From Butyrivibrio sp. (GTDB taxonomy: Bacteria > Bacillota > Clostridia > Lachnospirales > Lachnospiraceae): a DNA stretch of 64,000 nucleotides. The notes under the pieces are model-generated. The model ran no database searches, was not told the DNA's origin, and saw nothing but the letters and a program-made list of their open reading frames with translations. Every line of letters begins with the position of its first letter. Positions within the stretch are counted from its first letter, which is position 1. The translations under genes and the position numbers were made by a program. Of this stretch, positions 43,554 to 52,980 are shown in pieces. The DNA is taken from assembly GCA_016291375.1 (NCBI GenBank), contig JAEEXE010000012.1, positions 1-64,000 of the forward strand, given 5' to 3'.

Positions 43554-44669
43554 ATGATATCAAATACTAGACCGAACGAAAACTTAATACCGGTTATCAT
43601 ACCTTCATATGAGCCTGATGCCAGAATGACGCAGCTTGTGAAGGAACTTGCTGATGAAGGTGAATTTGTAATTATAGTAGATGACGGAAGCGGAGAGGAC
43701 TACGCCGGCTTCTTTGAAGAGGCAAAAGAGCTTCTTTCGGAAAATGGAGTGATTCTAAGACATGACGTAAATAGAGGCAAAGGAGCAGCACTCAAGACCG
43801 CATTTAAATATGTTATCGATAATTACAATACGGCTATCGGAACAGTTACGGCTGATTCAGACGGACAACATTCTGTGGCATCTATTAAGGATGTTAAAAA
43901 GAGTCTTTTAAAGAATAAACAGAATCTGATTCTTGGAGTGAGAAGCTTAGACGGAGATGACATCCCATGGAAATCCAAGGTTGGAAATGCAATCACCAAG
44001 AAAGTCACAAGATATGTTTCCGGGCTTGACGTGAGCGATACGCAAACGGGACTTAGAGGTATACCGCTTAAATTTATGGAAGAACTCCTTAGTGTAAAAG
44101 GGGACAGATTTGAGTTTGAGATGAGAATGCTTTTGGAAGCAAAGGGGAAGTTCGATATTATTGAAGTGCCGATCAGCACTATATATGAATCCAAGGAACA
44201 TCATTCTACTCACTTTAATCCCTTTGCAGATTCTGTCAGAATATACAAGGTTCTTGGTGAGAGCTTTATCAGATATATTTTTTCATCGCTTTCATCATGT
44301 GTTTTGGATATAGCATTATTTGCTGTTTTGTGTACGTTCTTAAGAGGAAAATATACGGTATACATCGGTATATCAACAGTGATAGCAAGGATTATATCTG
44401 CTACATACAATTTTTTTCTAAATTACAAGATGGTATTTAAGAGTAAAGAAAAAGTCGGGACGGCAGCAGTTAAGTATGTATGCCTTGCTGTCCTTCAAAT
44501 GGCACTGAGTGCTGTTTTGGTGACTGCCGGAGTTAGGTGGCTTGCGGTGGTGCCTGAGACTTTTGTAAAGATTGTGGTGGATACCTGTCTTTTCTTTGTT
44601 AGCTATAAGATTCAACAGAAGTTTGTATATATTTCACGTAACCCCTTCATTATGAGATCGGGTTCATAA
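43554..44669 (+). CDS. GT2 glycosyltransferase (DPM1-like) fused to a GtrA membrane domain
   Basis: In this 371-residue protein residues ~10-230 form a GT-A fold: 'VIIPSYEPDARM', 'VDDGSGEDY', 'NRGKGAALKTAF' and 'TADSDGQHS' (the DxD), then 'SDTQTGLRGI'. Residues ~240-365 have four membrane segments of the GtrA family ('YIFSSLSSCVLDIALFAVLC'). Such fusions put a sugar on undecaprenyl phosphate and may flip it for cell-surface decoration. The last 58 bp overlap the convergent coaX gene. Confidence 0.88.
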   Translation: MISNTRPNENLIPVIIPSYEPDARMTQLVKELADEGEFVIIVDDGSGEDYAGFFEEAKELLSENGVILRHDVNRGKGAALKTAFKYVIDNYNTAIGTVTADSDGQHSVASIKDVKKSLLKNKQNLILGVRSLDGDDIPWKSKVGNAITKKVTRYVSGLDVSDTQTGLRGIPLKFMEELLSVKGDRFEFEMRMLLEAKGKFDIIEVPISTIYESKEHHSTHFNPFADSVRIYKVLGESFIRYIFSSLSSCVLDIALFAVLCTFLRGKYTVYIGISTVIARIISATYNFFLNYKMVFKSKEKVGTAAVKYVCLAVLQMALSAVLVTAGVRWLAVVPETFVKIVVDTCLFFVSYKIQQKFVYISRNPFIMRSGS

Positions 44670-45394
44670 ACGGTTTTTATTTTTGTATTTATTTGGGGAA
44701 GAATAAAAGAAGCGTTTCCACCTGTAAGAATCAAGGTGCAATTATTCATCCCTTTGGTGCCTGATAGTTTTGATGCCATCTCGGATATCATAGCTGCTGT
44801 TCCAACAACAGCGCCTGTCAGAAGAGAGGAAGCGGTATCATTACCTATTATGAGATTGGTTTCCTTTGCTTTTACGACAGGAAGATGTGGGACTCTGCTG
44901 TGAAGACAATCAAGTGAAGTCTGAATGCCGGGACAGATCATGCCTCCTATAAATCTTTTTTCTGAATCAACAGCGGATATTGTGGTGCACGTGCCAAGGT
45001 CGCAGATTATGACCGGGGCTTTATATAGCATAACCGCTCCGACAATATCGGCAATCCTATCAGCACCGAGGCTTTTTTTATCGTAAGAATCAAAATTTAT
45101 TCCCACGTTCAGTTCGCTGCTTATTACGATAGGTCCATTTCCAATCATCATGGACAGAGCTTTCTTAGCAGCTGATACGATACCCGGAACGACACAGGAA
45201 ACAACGGAGCCCGTAATGAGCTCCGTTTTATTTATGTTTGCCAACTTAAGAACGGATTCGAAAGAATGCTTAAGTTCAGTACAAGTTGCAGACTGCTTGG
45301 TCGTGAAACTTGCAAGTGGAGTGGGAGTGTCGCCATTCCACAGGGTCGTGGCTATATTAGTATTTCCTATATCAACTGTGAGAATCTTATTCAT
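44612..45394 (-). CDS. coaX: Type III pantothenate kinase CoaX
   Basis: The start is taken at ATG 45394 (260 residues) because the family begins 'MNKILTVDIGNTNI'; the longer ORF from 45460 would add 22 unrelated residues and overlap the upstream gene. 'GADRIADIVGAVMLY', 'VIICDLGTCTTISAVD' and 'GGMICPGIQTSLDCLHSR' are diagnostic. It phosphorylates pantothenate, the first step of CoA synthesis, and uses no feedback by CoA. It lies directly after the PanT-like transporter gene. Confidence 0.94.
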   Translation of the reverse strand: MNKILTVDIGNTNIATTLWNGDTPTPLASFTTKQSATCTELKHSFESVLKLANINKTELITGSVVSCVVPGIVSAAKKALSMMIGNGPIVISSELNVGINFDSYDKKSLGADRIADIVGAVMLYKAPVIICDLGTCTTISAVDSEKRFIGGMICPGIQTSLDCLHSRVPHLPVVKAKETNLIIGNDTASSLLTGAVVGTAAMISEMASKLSGTKGMNNCTLILTGGNASFILPQINTKIKTVYEPDLIMKGLREIYTNFC

Positions 45395-45402
45395 GGTATC
45401 TT

Positions 45403-46050
45403 TTATGCTCTGTGAAGTACTTTTGAAAGTATAAGTCCTAGTGTTCCTGCAAGGACACATCCAATGACAGCTTCAACTGTTGCCTGTATTCCTACCATCG
45501 CAACAACAAGTGAGAAAGGACCTGTTGCATTATATTGTTCTACAAGTCCCTGAACAAAGTCTGAGTGATAGAAGAAAATGCACAGAATTCCCATAAAGAA
45601 AACAGTGTTAAGAAGAGGCATAAGAAGACCTGTGATGTAATAAGACGCTTTTCCCAGAGGACTCTTTTTAAGTATGGTAAAGAGGTTACTTACAATAAAA
45701 GCATCAAGAAATCTGGCAATTACTGCTGTGAAGAATACACCAACGGGATTGATGTTAAAAAGTGTTGATAGAAGTCCGCTACCTCCGGTAATTGCTGTGA
45801 TAAAACTGTTAAAGCCAAAAACAAGACCGCATACGATACCTGCTGTGGGGCCGATTAACATTGCTGCCAGAGCAACCGGAACTGTTACAATTGAAATTTT
45901 AAGGACCGGTGTGGGGATAGTTCCAAGAAAGGTGTTACCCATGATAAGCGTAACTGCGATCATAAGGGCAGTCTCCGCCAAATAGAGTGTCTTGGTGCTG
46001 AGTCCTTCGGACACCTTTGTCTCGCGGCTCAGTGATGTTGTGTTTTGCAT
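45403..46050 (-). CDS. ECF transporter S component, probably pantothenate (PanT-like)
   Basis: This 215-residue protein has about five or six hydrophobic segments and the ECF-substrate-specific-component look ('LMIAVTLIMGNTFLGTIPTPVLKISIV', 'AMLIGPTAGIVCGLVFGFNSF'). S components bind vitamins and dock on a shared EcfAA'T module. Its place upstream of coaX and opposite coaBC points to pantothenate as the substrate, by context only. Confidence 0.82.
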   Translation of the reverse strand: MQNTTSLSRETKVSEGLSTKTLYLAETALMIAVTLIMGNTFLGTIPTPVLKISIVTVPVALAAMLIGPTAGIVCGLVFGFNSFITAITGGSGLLSTLFNINPVGVFFTAVIARFLDAFIVSNLFTILKKSPLGKASYYITGLLMPLLNTVFFMGILCIFFYHSDFVQGLVEQYNATGPFSLVVAMVGIQATVEAVIGCVLAGTLGLILSKVLHRA

Positions 46051-46170
46051 ATGTAGTTCTCCTTGAAAAAAAGCTACCGTTTCAAATCTATTTGAATACA
46101 GCGCGTAATAAATATATCATAGATATGGTAAAATGTCAGGGTATAATTATCAGTAAAAAAGGAGCATTAG

Positions 46171-47376
46171 ATGTTACAGGGTAAAAATGTACTTCTCGGG
46201 GTGACCGGAGGAATTGCAGCATACAAATCAGCGGATCTTGCATCAAAGCTTATTAAGCAGCACGCAAACGTGGATGTTATCATGACGGAGAATGCCACGA
46301 AATTTGTTACTCCGCTTACTTTTGAGTCCATAACTCATACGAGATGTGTTACAGATACTTTTGACAGGGGAAGCTATTATGAAGTGGAACACATTGCCCT
46401 TGCCGATAAAGCGGATGTACTTGTTATTGCTCCGGCTACAGCCAATTGCATAGCAAAACTTGCATGCGGAATTGCTGATGATATGCTTACAACTACGGCA
46501 CTTGCATGTGATTGCATCAAGATGATCGCACCAGCCATGAACACCAAAATGTATGAAAATCCAGTTACGCAGAGAAATATTGAGACCTTAAGAGGCCTTG
46601 GTTATATTATTTTGGAGCCGGGAGACGGGTTCCTTGCTTGCGGAACAGTAGGAAAAGGTAGAATGGAGGAGCCTTCTACGATTACTGAAGCTATCATAAA
46701 TGAGATAGCGCATGAAAAAGATATGAATGGAATCAAAGTACTTGTTACCGCAGGACCAACCATGGAAGCTATAGATCCTGTAAGATATATCACCAATCAT
46801 TCCAGCGGTAAAATGGGGTATGCCATAGCAAAGGCCGCTGCAAGGAGAGGTGCTGATGTTATTTTGGTGAGTGGACACACTAACCTTGATAAACCCACTA
46901 ACATGGAGTATTTAGAGGTGACTTCAGCAGAGGATATGTTTAATGAGGTTACAAAAAGAGCAGCTGAGTGTGACATCATAATAAAAGCAGCTGCTGTGGC
47001 GGACTACACTCCGGTTACAACTGCTGATGACAAGATCAAGAAAGCAGACGACAGTGAAGGAATGAGTATTCCGCTTAAAAGAACTAAGGATATTTTGAAA
47101 TGGCTTGGTGAGAACAAGAAGAAAGGTCAGATCTTATGTGGTTTTTCCATGGAGACCAAAGATCTTTTGGATAATTCAAGGAAAAAACTTAAGAAGAAAA
47201 ATCTGGATATGATCTGTGCCAATAATCTAAAGGATGCGGGCGCCGGCTTTGGAGTAGATACCAATGTGATCACTTTTATTACAAATGAAGATGAACAGGC
47301 GCTTGAGTGTATGAGTAAAGATAATGTATCCGATCTTCTTTTATCAAGACTTATGAAAATGAGAGAAAATAAGTAA
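46171..47376 (+). CDS. coaBC: Bifunctional phosphopantothenoylcysteine decarboxylase/synthetase CoaBC
   Basis: This 401-residue protein has the CoaC flavoprotein part at residues 1-185 ('GVTGGIAAYKSADLASKL', His in 'EVEHIALADKADVLVIAPATANCIAK', 'PAMNTKMYENP', and the Cys of 'LACGTVGKGRMEEP'). The CoaB part from ~190 has 'VLVTAGPTMEAIDPVRYITNHSSG' (in part) and 'KKKNLDMICANNL'. It makes 4'-phosphopantetheine in two steps. It is divergent from panT-coaX, with a shared ~120-bp promoter region. Confidence 0.95.
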   Translation: MLQGKNVLLGVTGGIAAYKSADLASKLIKQHANVDVIMTENATKFVTPLTFESITHTRCVTDTFDRGSYYEVEHIALADKADVLVIAPATANCIAKLACGIADDMLTTTALACDCIKMIAPAMNTKMYENPVTQRNIETLRGLGYIILEPGDGFLACGTVGKGRMEEPSTITEAIINEIAHEKDMNGIKVLVTAGPTMEAIDPVRYITNHSSGKMGYAIAKAAARRGADVILVSGHTNLDKPTNMEYLEVTSAEDMFNEVTKRAAECDIIIKAAAVADYTPVTTADDKIKKADDSEGMSIPLKRTKDILKWLGENKKKGQILCGFSMETKDLLDNSRKKLKKKNLDMICANNLKDAGAGFGVDTNVITFITNEDEQALECMSKDNVSDLLLSRLMKMRENK

Positions 47377-47462
47377 AAGATTTGCACACGATTTGTGTTT
47401 TTGTTCCATGTTCGATAATATAAGAGTGTTATTGTTTGATTCAGAAAGGTTTTTGGTTAGAA

Positions 47463-48242
47463 ATGAAAGTTGTAATACTTGCCGGAGGTTTCGGCACAAG
47501 AATAAGTGAGGAGAGTCATCTTCGTCCTAAGCCGATGATTGAGATAGGTGGTAAGCCTATTTTGTGGCACATCATGAAGGAGTACTCATACCACGGTTTT
47601 AATGAGTTTATTATATGCGCAGGTTACAAACAGGAAGTGATCAAGGAGTACTTTGCTAACTACTATCTTCACAACTGCGATGTGACTTTTGATTTTTCCG
47701 ACGGAGGAAAGACAACCTTCCATTCACAGAAGGCTGAGCCGTGGAAGGTGACGGTTGTTGATACAGGATACAGCACTATGACCGGTGGACGTATCAAGAG
47801 AATACGTGAGCATGTGGGAAATGAAGCATTCTTCATGACTTACGGAGATGGTGTGTGCGATATAGATATGAACGATCTCCTTAAATTTCACAAGAGTCAT
47901 GGCAAAATTGCCACGGTTACTGCTATTCTCGCTGGACAGCGCTTTGGAGTATTTGATATAGACAAAGATGATACTTCTGTTGTGAAGGATTTCAGAGAAA
48001 AAGCCAGCATGGATGGAGCAAGGATCAATGGTGGATATATGGTCCTTGAGCCCGGCGTGTTTGATTATATCGAGGGAGATGATACATTCTTTGAAAAAGA
48101 GCCTATGCATAATCTTGTAAAAGACGGCGAGATGGCGGCTTACAAGTATGATGGATTCTGGAAATGCATGGATACTGCAAGAGAAAGAGATGAGTTATCT
48201 GAGATGATAGAGGCGGGAAGAGCGCCTTGGATCAAGTGGTGA
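47463..48242 (+). CDS. rfbF: Glucose-1-phosphate cytidylyltransferase RfbF
   Basis: ATG 47463 (259 residues) is chosen as the start because the family opens 'MKVVILAGGFGTRISEESHLRPKPMIEIG'; the in-frame ATG at 47436 adds nine non-conserved residues. 'GKPILWHIMKEYSYHGF' and 'FMTYGDGVCDIDMNDL' fit RfbF. It makes CDP-glucose, the start of CDP-6-deoxy and dideoxy hexose pathways. The next gene, four bases away, encodes a thiamine-diphosphate enzyme, but no CDP-glucose 4,6-dehydratase is in the window. Confidence 0.9.
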   Translation: MKVVILAGGFGTRISEESHLRPKPMIEIGGKPILWHIMKEYSYHGFNEFIICAGYKQEVIKEYFANYYLHNCDVTFDFSDGGKTTFHSQKAEPWKVTVVDTGYSTMTGGRIKRIREHVGNEAFFMTYGDGVCDIDMNDLLKFHKSHGKIATVTAILAGQRFGVFDIDKDDTSVVKDFREKASMDGARINGGYMVLEPGVFDYIEGDDTFFEKEPMHNLVKDGEMAAYKYDGFWKCMDTARERDELSEMIEAGRAPWIKW

Positions 48243-48246
48243 AAGT

Positions 48247-50118
48247 ATGAGAGTATCTGATTATATAGTTGATTTTCTGATAAAAAGGGGCGTCACCGAC
48301 TGCTTTACTGTAGTAGGCGGTGGCGCCATGTATTTAAATAATTCTTTTGGTCATACGGAAGGGATGAAATGTACCCATTTCCATCATGAACAGGGAGCGG
48401 CCATTGCAGCAGAAAGCTATTCCCGTTATGAGAATAAGGTCGCTGCGCTGTGCGTTACTTCCGGCCCCGGTGGAACTAATGCCATCACAGGTGTATTGGG
48501 AGGATGGCTTGACTCTCTTCCTATGTTTGTTGTGAGTGGACAGGTAAGGTACGACACAACTGTTCGCTATTGGAAAGAGAATTATGGTAAAAGATATTCC
48601 GAAGAAATGGAATCGGAAGATTATGCTCCCAGAGCTATAGGCGATCAGGAGTATGACATAACAAAAATGACTTCGCATATCTGTAAGTATGCTGTTATGC
48701 TGGAACGCCCGGAGGATATCAGATATCATCTGGAAAAGGCATGGCATCTTATGAACACCGGAAGACCCGGCCCTGTATGGATTGATGTTCCTGTTAATTA
48801 TCAGGCTGCGGAGATCAATCCTGAGGAACTTAAGGGATACGAAGAAAAAACTAATGCTGATAAGGCCGGTCAGGAGTGCTTATCCGGTGATGAACTTAAT
48901 GATTATGTCGCGAAGACCATAAAGATGCTTGAAGAAGCCAAAAGACCTGTGATATATGCTGGCGGTGGAATCCGTATTTCAGGTGGATATGACGTCTTTA
49001 GAAAAGTTGCTGCAAAAATGGGAGTTCCGGTTTGTACATATTGGAATTCCATTGATGTGATAGAATCCGACAATCCGCTTTACTGTGGCCGTGGTGGCAA
49101 TATGGGAGACAGAGCCGGTAACTTTGCTATTCAGAATTCGGACCTTGTGCTTGTTATTGGCAGCAGGCTTTCTATAAGGCAGGTTGGATATACTTGGGGC
49201 ACATGGGCAAGAGCTGCTAAGGTTATTATGGTAGACATTGATCCTTCTGAGATGGATAAGCACACGCTCCATATTGATCTCAAGATTCACGCTGATGCCA
49301 AAAAATTCCTTGAAAGCCTCTATGACAAGCTTGAAGTATATGAGAAGGATGGCTATCTTTTCTCTGATGATGCCTGGAGAGAGCAGTGCTTAAAGTGGAG
49401 AGAGAAATATCCTGTAGTATCTGAGGAACAGCTTAATACAGGAGATAAGCTTGTTAACGTATATGGCTTTGTCAAAGCTCTTTCCGATAAGCTTCCAAAA
49501 GGAAGTCTTACAGCTGTAAGTAACGGAGCCTGCTGTGTTGCGGGACATCAGAGCTGGATAATCAAAGAAGATACGAGATTTATTATAAACAATGCGGTTG
49601 CAAGTATGGGATACGGGCTTCCGGCTGCTATAGGATTGTGCTTGGCTTCGGGTAGGAAGGATACAATATGTCTTGAAGGTGATGGCAGCATTATGATGAA
49701 TCTGCAGGAACTCCAGACTATAGTGACCAACAAGCTTCCTGTTAAGGTCTTTCTTATCAATAATTCGGGATATCATTCCATTAGAATTACTCAGAACAAT
49801 CTTTTCTCTGATTATTCCAAATGTGGAATTGGCCCGGAGAGCGGAGATCTGGCGTTTCCTTCATTTGATAAGATTGCTGAGGCCTTCGGATATAGCTATA
49901 TAGGAATTCATAAGGGGACGGAGCTTTATAGCGGAATTGAAAAAGCTCTTTCAACTGATGCACCCGTACTTTGCGAAGTGTTTACAGATACACAGCAGGT
50001 ATGGGCACCTAAGAGCTCAGCAAGAAGGCTTGAAGACGGAACTCTTACCAGCCCGCCTCTTGAGGATCTGGCACCATTTCTTCCACGTGAAGAACTTGCG
50101 GAGAATATGTATATATAA
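48247..50118 (+). CDS. Thiamine-diphosphate-dependent enzyme of the acetolactate-synthase type (YerE-like candidate)
   Basis: This 623-residue protein has all three ThDP-enzyme domains: the PYR domain with the catalytic Glu in 'HHEQGAAIAAESYSR' (about residue 49), a middle domain, and the PP domain with 'LEGDGSIMMNLQELQTI...NNSGYHS' (about residues 478-510). Acetolactate synthase is the nearest familiar fold. Because it is 4 bp behind rfbF, a sugar enzyme like YerE, which adds an acetyl group to a CDP-keto-sugar to make yersiniose, is plausible. That specific role is inference. Confidence 0.7.
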   Translation: MRVSDYIVDFLIKRGVTDCFTVVGGGAMYLNNSFGHTEGMKCTHFHHEQGAAIAAESYSRYENKVAALCVTSGPGGTNAITGVLGGWLDSLPMFVVSGQVRYDTTVRYWKENYGKRYSEEMESEDYAPRAIGDQEYDITKMTSHICKYAVMLERPEDIRYHLEKAWHLMNTGRPGPVWIDVPVNYQAAEINPEELKGYEEKTNADKAGQECLSGDELNDYVAKTIKMLEEAKRPVIYAGGGIRISGGYDVFRKVAAKMGVPVCTYWNSIDVIESDNPLYCGRGGNMGDRAGNFAIQNSDLVLVIGSRLSIRQVGYTWGTWARAAKVIMVDIDPSEMDKHTLHIDLKIHADAKKFLESLYDKLEVYEKDGYLFSDDAWREQCLKWREKYPVVSEEQLNTGDKLVNVYGFVKALSDKLPKGSLTAVSNGACCVAGHQSWIIKEDTRFIINNAVASMGYGLPAAIGLCLASGRKDTICLEGDGSIMMNLQELQTIVTNKLPVKVFLINNSGYHSIRITQNNLFSDYSKCGIGPESGDLAFPSFDKIAEAFGYSYIGIHKGTELYSGIEKALSTDAPVLCEVFTDTQQVWAPKSSARRLEDGTLTSPPLEDLAPFLPREELAENMYI

Positions 50119-50196
50119 ATAAAATGCCAAGTGGCATATATGACTTAAATTTTGGAACTGACGTTTTAAAAGGAAACAGAGTAAAGGAAAAGAGAT

Positions 50197-51237
50197 ATGA
50201 ACAAACAAAAAGGTATAATTAAGTACCTGCTTGGAGCAATACTTCTGGTAGCGTTGTTTTTGTTCTTTGTCAACTCGTTTGGAGGACAGAACAGCACGGA
50301 AGAAACCGGAATGGAAGGCGGAAATGCTTCTTACGCGCAGCAGGAGGGTGATTACTCAGAGCTGAGCGGTGGCATGGAAGGAAATGCTTCTGAAGCGGGA
50401 ATTGAAGTTGAATCCGGAGATTTGGGAGGAAGTGCTGCCCCCGGTGCCGCTGAAGGTGCTGAGGGTTTACCTGCTACGACTCCCGGATCAGAAACAATTG
50501 GTGAAGGGCTTGGAAGTGGCAGTAGCCCGTCGCTTTCAGGAGGTAAGACAGGAGCCGATTTGGAAGGCGGGCAGAGTCTTGAATCCGCCGGTAGCGAAAG
50601 TATTGGCCCTACAGGCAGCCAGAGTGTTGGTACTTCCGGAACGGGGAACCCGACTGCTTCTTCAGGAACCGTAGGCCAAACGATTTCTCACGGAAAAGAA
50701 AGCGCAGATCAGGCTCCGACTTCTTCTCAGGGACGCGGATCTGTTTCAGGATCATCAGGATCCCAGAATAAGTATTCAATCGGAAGCGGTTCAAAGCCGG
50801 GCAGAGGATCTTCAGATAAAGGTGATAGTAAGGGTAAGGCTGAGAATGTTGTAATTGAAGATGATGACAATAATTCTCAAAAAGATGCAGAAGCAAGTCT
50901 TCCCGAGGATGGATCCTATACATCTAAGCAAGAGGTGGCATTGTATCTGCATATATATCACAAGCTGCCCAAAAACTTTATTACCAAGAAGCAGGCCAAT
51001 TCTCTTGGATGGTCCGGAGGAAGCCTTAATCAATATGCTCCGGGTAAATGTATCGGAGGTGATTTCTTTGGTAACTATGAGGGATTACTTCCAACCGACA
51101 GAGAATATCACGAGTGTGACATTGATACGCTTGGCGCAGAGAAACGTGGAGAGAAGAGACTGGTTTATTCAAACGATTTCCACATCTACTATACAGAAGA
51201 CCATTACAAGACTTTTGAGTTGTTATATGAACCATAA
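50197..51237 (+). CDS. Secreted barnase-like guanyl-specific ribonuclease with long low-complexity linker
   Basis: This 346-residue protein has an N-terminal membrane/signal segment ('YLLGAILLVALFLFFVNSFG'), a ~180-residue Gly/Ser/Glu/Thr-rich linker, and a C-terminal barnase domain (about residues 240-346): 'LPKNFITKKQANSLGW', 'CIGGDFFGNYEG', 'YHECDIDT' (Glu), 'GEKRLVYSNDFHIYYTEDHYKTF' (Arg and the C-terminal catalytic His). A barstar-like gene follows after 10 bp. It would be a secreted or surface-held toxin or nutrient RNase. Confidence 0.88.
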   Translation: MNKQKGIIKYLLGAILLVALFLFFVNSFGGQNSTEETGMEGGNASYAQQEGDYSELSGGMEGNASEAGIEVESGDLGGSAAPGAAEGAEGLPATTPGSETIGEGLGSGSSPSLSGGKTGADLEGGQSLESAGSESIGPTGSQSVGTSGTGNPTASSGTVGQTISHGKESADQAPTSSQGRGSVSGSSGSQNKYSIGSGSKPGRGSSDKGDSKGKAENVVIEDDDNNSQKDAEASLPEDGSYTSKQEVALYLHIYHKLPKNFITKKQANSLGWSGGSLNQYAPGKCIGGDFFGNYEGLLPTDREYHECDIDTLGAEKRGEKRLVYSNDFHIYYTEDHYKTFELLYEP

Positions 51238-51247
51238 GAGGTGATAT

Positions 51248-51523
51248 ATGGGAAAAGTTTTTTACATAGATATGTCTGAAGTGACCACCAAGGAAGAACT
51301 GCAGGAACTTCTGGTAAAAGAGCTTCCGCTTCCGGATTATTACGGCCGAAATCTTGATGCGTTTAACGATGTTCTTACAGAATTCGGAAACGGATGGAAT
51401 ATTATTTTTTACAACACCAAAAGAGCTGGATTTAAACTTGGTAAATATTATGATGCCCTTAGAAGATTGTGTAGAGAAGCATCGGAAGATATGAAAGATT
51501 TAAAAATAAGATTTTTTGAATAA
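51248..51523 (+). CDS. Barstar-family ribonuclease inhibitor
   Basis: This 91-residue acidic protein reads 'VTTKEELQELLVKELPLPDYYGRNLDAFNDVLTEF', the barstar pattern with the Tyr-Gly-x-Asn-Leu-Asp loop that plugs the barnase active site. It is placed as immunity protein right behind the barnase-like gene (10-bp gap), and the pair ends in a terminator. The cognate relation is by family and position. Confidence 0.92.
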   Translation: MGKVFYIDMSEVTTKEELQELLVKELPLPDYYGRNLDAFNDVLTEFGNGWNIIFYNTKRAGFKLGKYYDALRRLCREASEDMKDLKIRFFE

Positions 51524-51556
51524 AAAGACGGGACTGCATGAAGCGGTCCCGTCTTT
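51524..51556. terminator. Bidirectional terminator
   Basis: AAAGACGGGAC (51524-51534) pairs with GTCCCGTCTTT (51546-51556). It ends the barnase/barstar transcript and, read on minus, the permease transcript. Confidence 0.9.
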
Positions 51557-51561
51557 AAAAT

Positions 51562-52830
51562 TTATGCATATACAAACCAGATGAACAGATATCCCACAAC
51601 CACAGCCGTGAGTGTGAATGGAATACCGATTCTCATAAAATCACCAAAACTTACTTCATAGCCCTCTTTTCTTAGCATGCCAACACCGGCGATATTGGCT
51701 GAAGCACCGATAGGTGTGATGTTGCCGCCAAGTGTAGCTCCTATAAGAAGACCAAAATACAAAAGAAGAGGATCAGCTTTCATAACAGCCGATAAGCTGG
51801 CAAGTACCGGGAGCATGGTCGCTACATAAGGAATGTTATCTATAAATGCTGAAATAGCTACCGAACCAAATACAATAATTGTATACAGGAGAAAGACATT
51901 ACCCTTTCCTGTTGTTGCTATGATGCCTGCGAGATCATCTATGATACCGACTTTCTCGATTCCGGAAATTACACAGAAGAGACCAGCAAGAAGTATCATG
52001 GTGTCGTAATCAATGGCTTTAAGTGAATGCCACATGCTGTCAGTTCCCTTAGATAAAGCAATTTCCCAAACAATATTTATAATGCCGCATATCATACAGA
52101 TAACACCGTTTGTAATCTCGGGCTTATTCTGGAAAAATGAAGCAATAACAAGTAAAACAACATGTCCGAGCATCATGATGGTGGGAACATAATCGGTTAC
52201 CACTGTTTTCTCATTGGAGCTTACAGGCTCTTTATCATTTCTAAAGAGATACATCATAATAGGAACCGTAGCCAGAGCACCAAGTTCTACTGCAAAGAAG
52301 ATTCCGGGATGACCGTGCATCCAGAAGAAATCATTGAAATCCATCTTGGCTGCGCCTGCAAGCATGATGGAAGTAGTGTCACCAACGAGGGTTGCAGCAC
52401 CCTGCAGATTAGATGATACAGCGATGCATATGATCATAGGCACCGGTGATATTTTGAGCTTCTTGCATATGGCAAGTCCAACGGGAGCAACCATGAGAAG
52501 CGTTGCTACATTATCGATGAATGCAGAAATAATACCGGAAAACAGGGACATGAAGATTGTTACCCACATTACGTTGGGAGCAAGATTCAATAGCTTGTCT
52601 GCTATAAGATTTGGCATCTTGGATTCTATGAAATAGTCAACGATGACCATGGTTCCGAAGATCATCATAAGAATATTCCAGTCGATGGCTCCGAAGACCT
52701 CTGTGATCGGAAGTATTCCCAATATAATAAAAACTACCGCTGTAGAAACAGCAATGATCGCACGTCTTTTTTTGAGGGCAACCATAAGTACATACATTAG
52801 AATAAAGAGAATAATTGCTATGGTTTTCAA
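51562..52830 (-). CDS. SLC13/ArsB-type ion transporter permease
   Basis: This 422-residue protein has about eleven membrane segments in the citrate/arsenite/Na-H antiporter (CitMHS/ArsB/NhaD) superfamily. 'SAFIDNVATLLMVAPVGLAI' and its inverted-repeat partner 'SAFIDNIPYVATMLPVL' are the two re-entrant SxxxDN motifs. The substrate may be dicarboxylates, sulfate or arsenite; the sequence does not tell. Stand-alone gene. Confidence 0.85.
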   Translation of the reverse strand: MKTIAIILFILMYVLMVALKKRRAIIAVSTAVVFIILGILPITEVFGAIDWNILMMIFGTMVIVDYFIESKMPNLIADKLLNLAPNVMWVTIFMSLFSGIISAFIDNVATLLMVAPVGLAICKKLKISPVPMIICIAVSSNLQGAATLVGDTTSIMLAGAAKMDFNDFFWMHGHPGIFFAVELGALATVPIMMYLFRNDKEPVSSNEKTVVTDYVPTIMMLGHVVLLVIASFFQNKPEITNGVICMICGIINIVWEIALSKGTDSMWHSLKAIDYDTMILLAGLFCVISGIEKVGIIDDLAGIIATTGKGNVFLLYTIIVFGSVAISAFIDNIPYVATMLPVLASLSAVMKADPLLLYFGLLIGATLGGNITPIGASANIAGVGMLRKEGYEVSFGDFMRIGIPFTLTAVVVGYLFIWFVYA

Positions 52831-52980
52831 TTTGAGATCTCCTTAACTCAAAATAATTAAAATCTAAAGCAATACTACGTAAGTTAAAGCCTTTTGTCAA
52901 ACAAAAATATTCTTTTATAAAGACGTGATATAATATGACAATACAGTCAGTTGCCATTAAGTTTTTCGAGGTGATAGAAA

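Noticed and set aside
50122-50137. Small hairpin ATGCC-AAGT-GGCAT after the ThDP enzyme gene
   Set aside because: The stem has only five pairs and no T-run; it is too weak to call a terminator.
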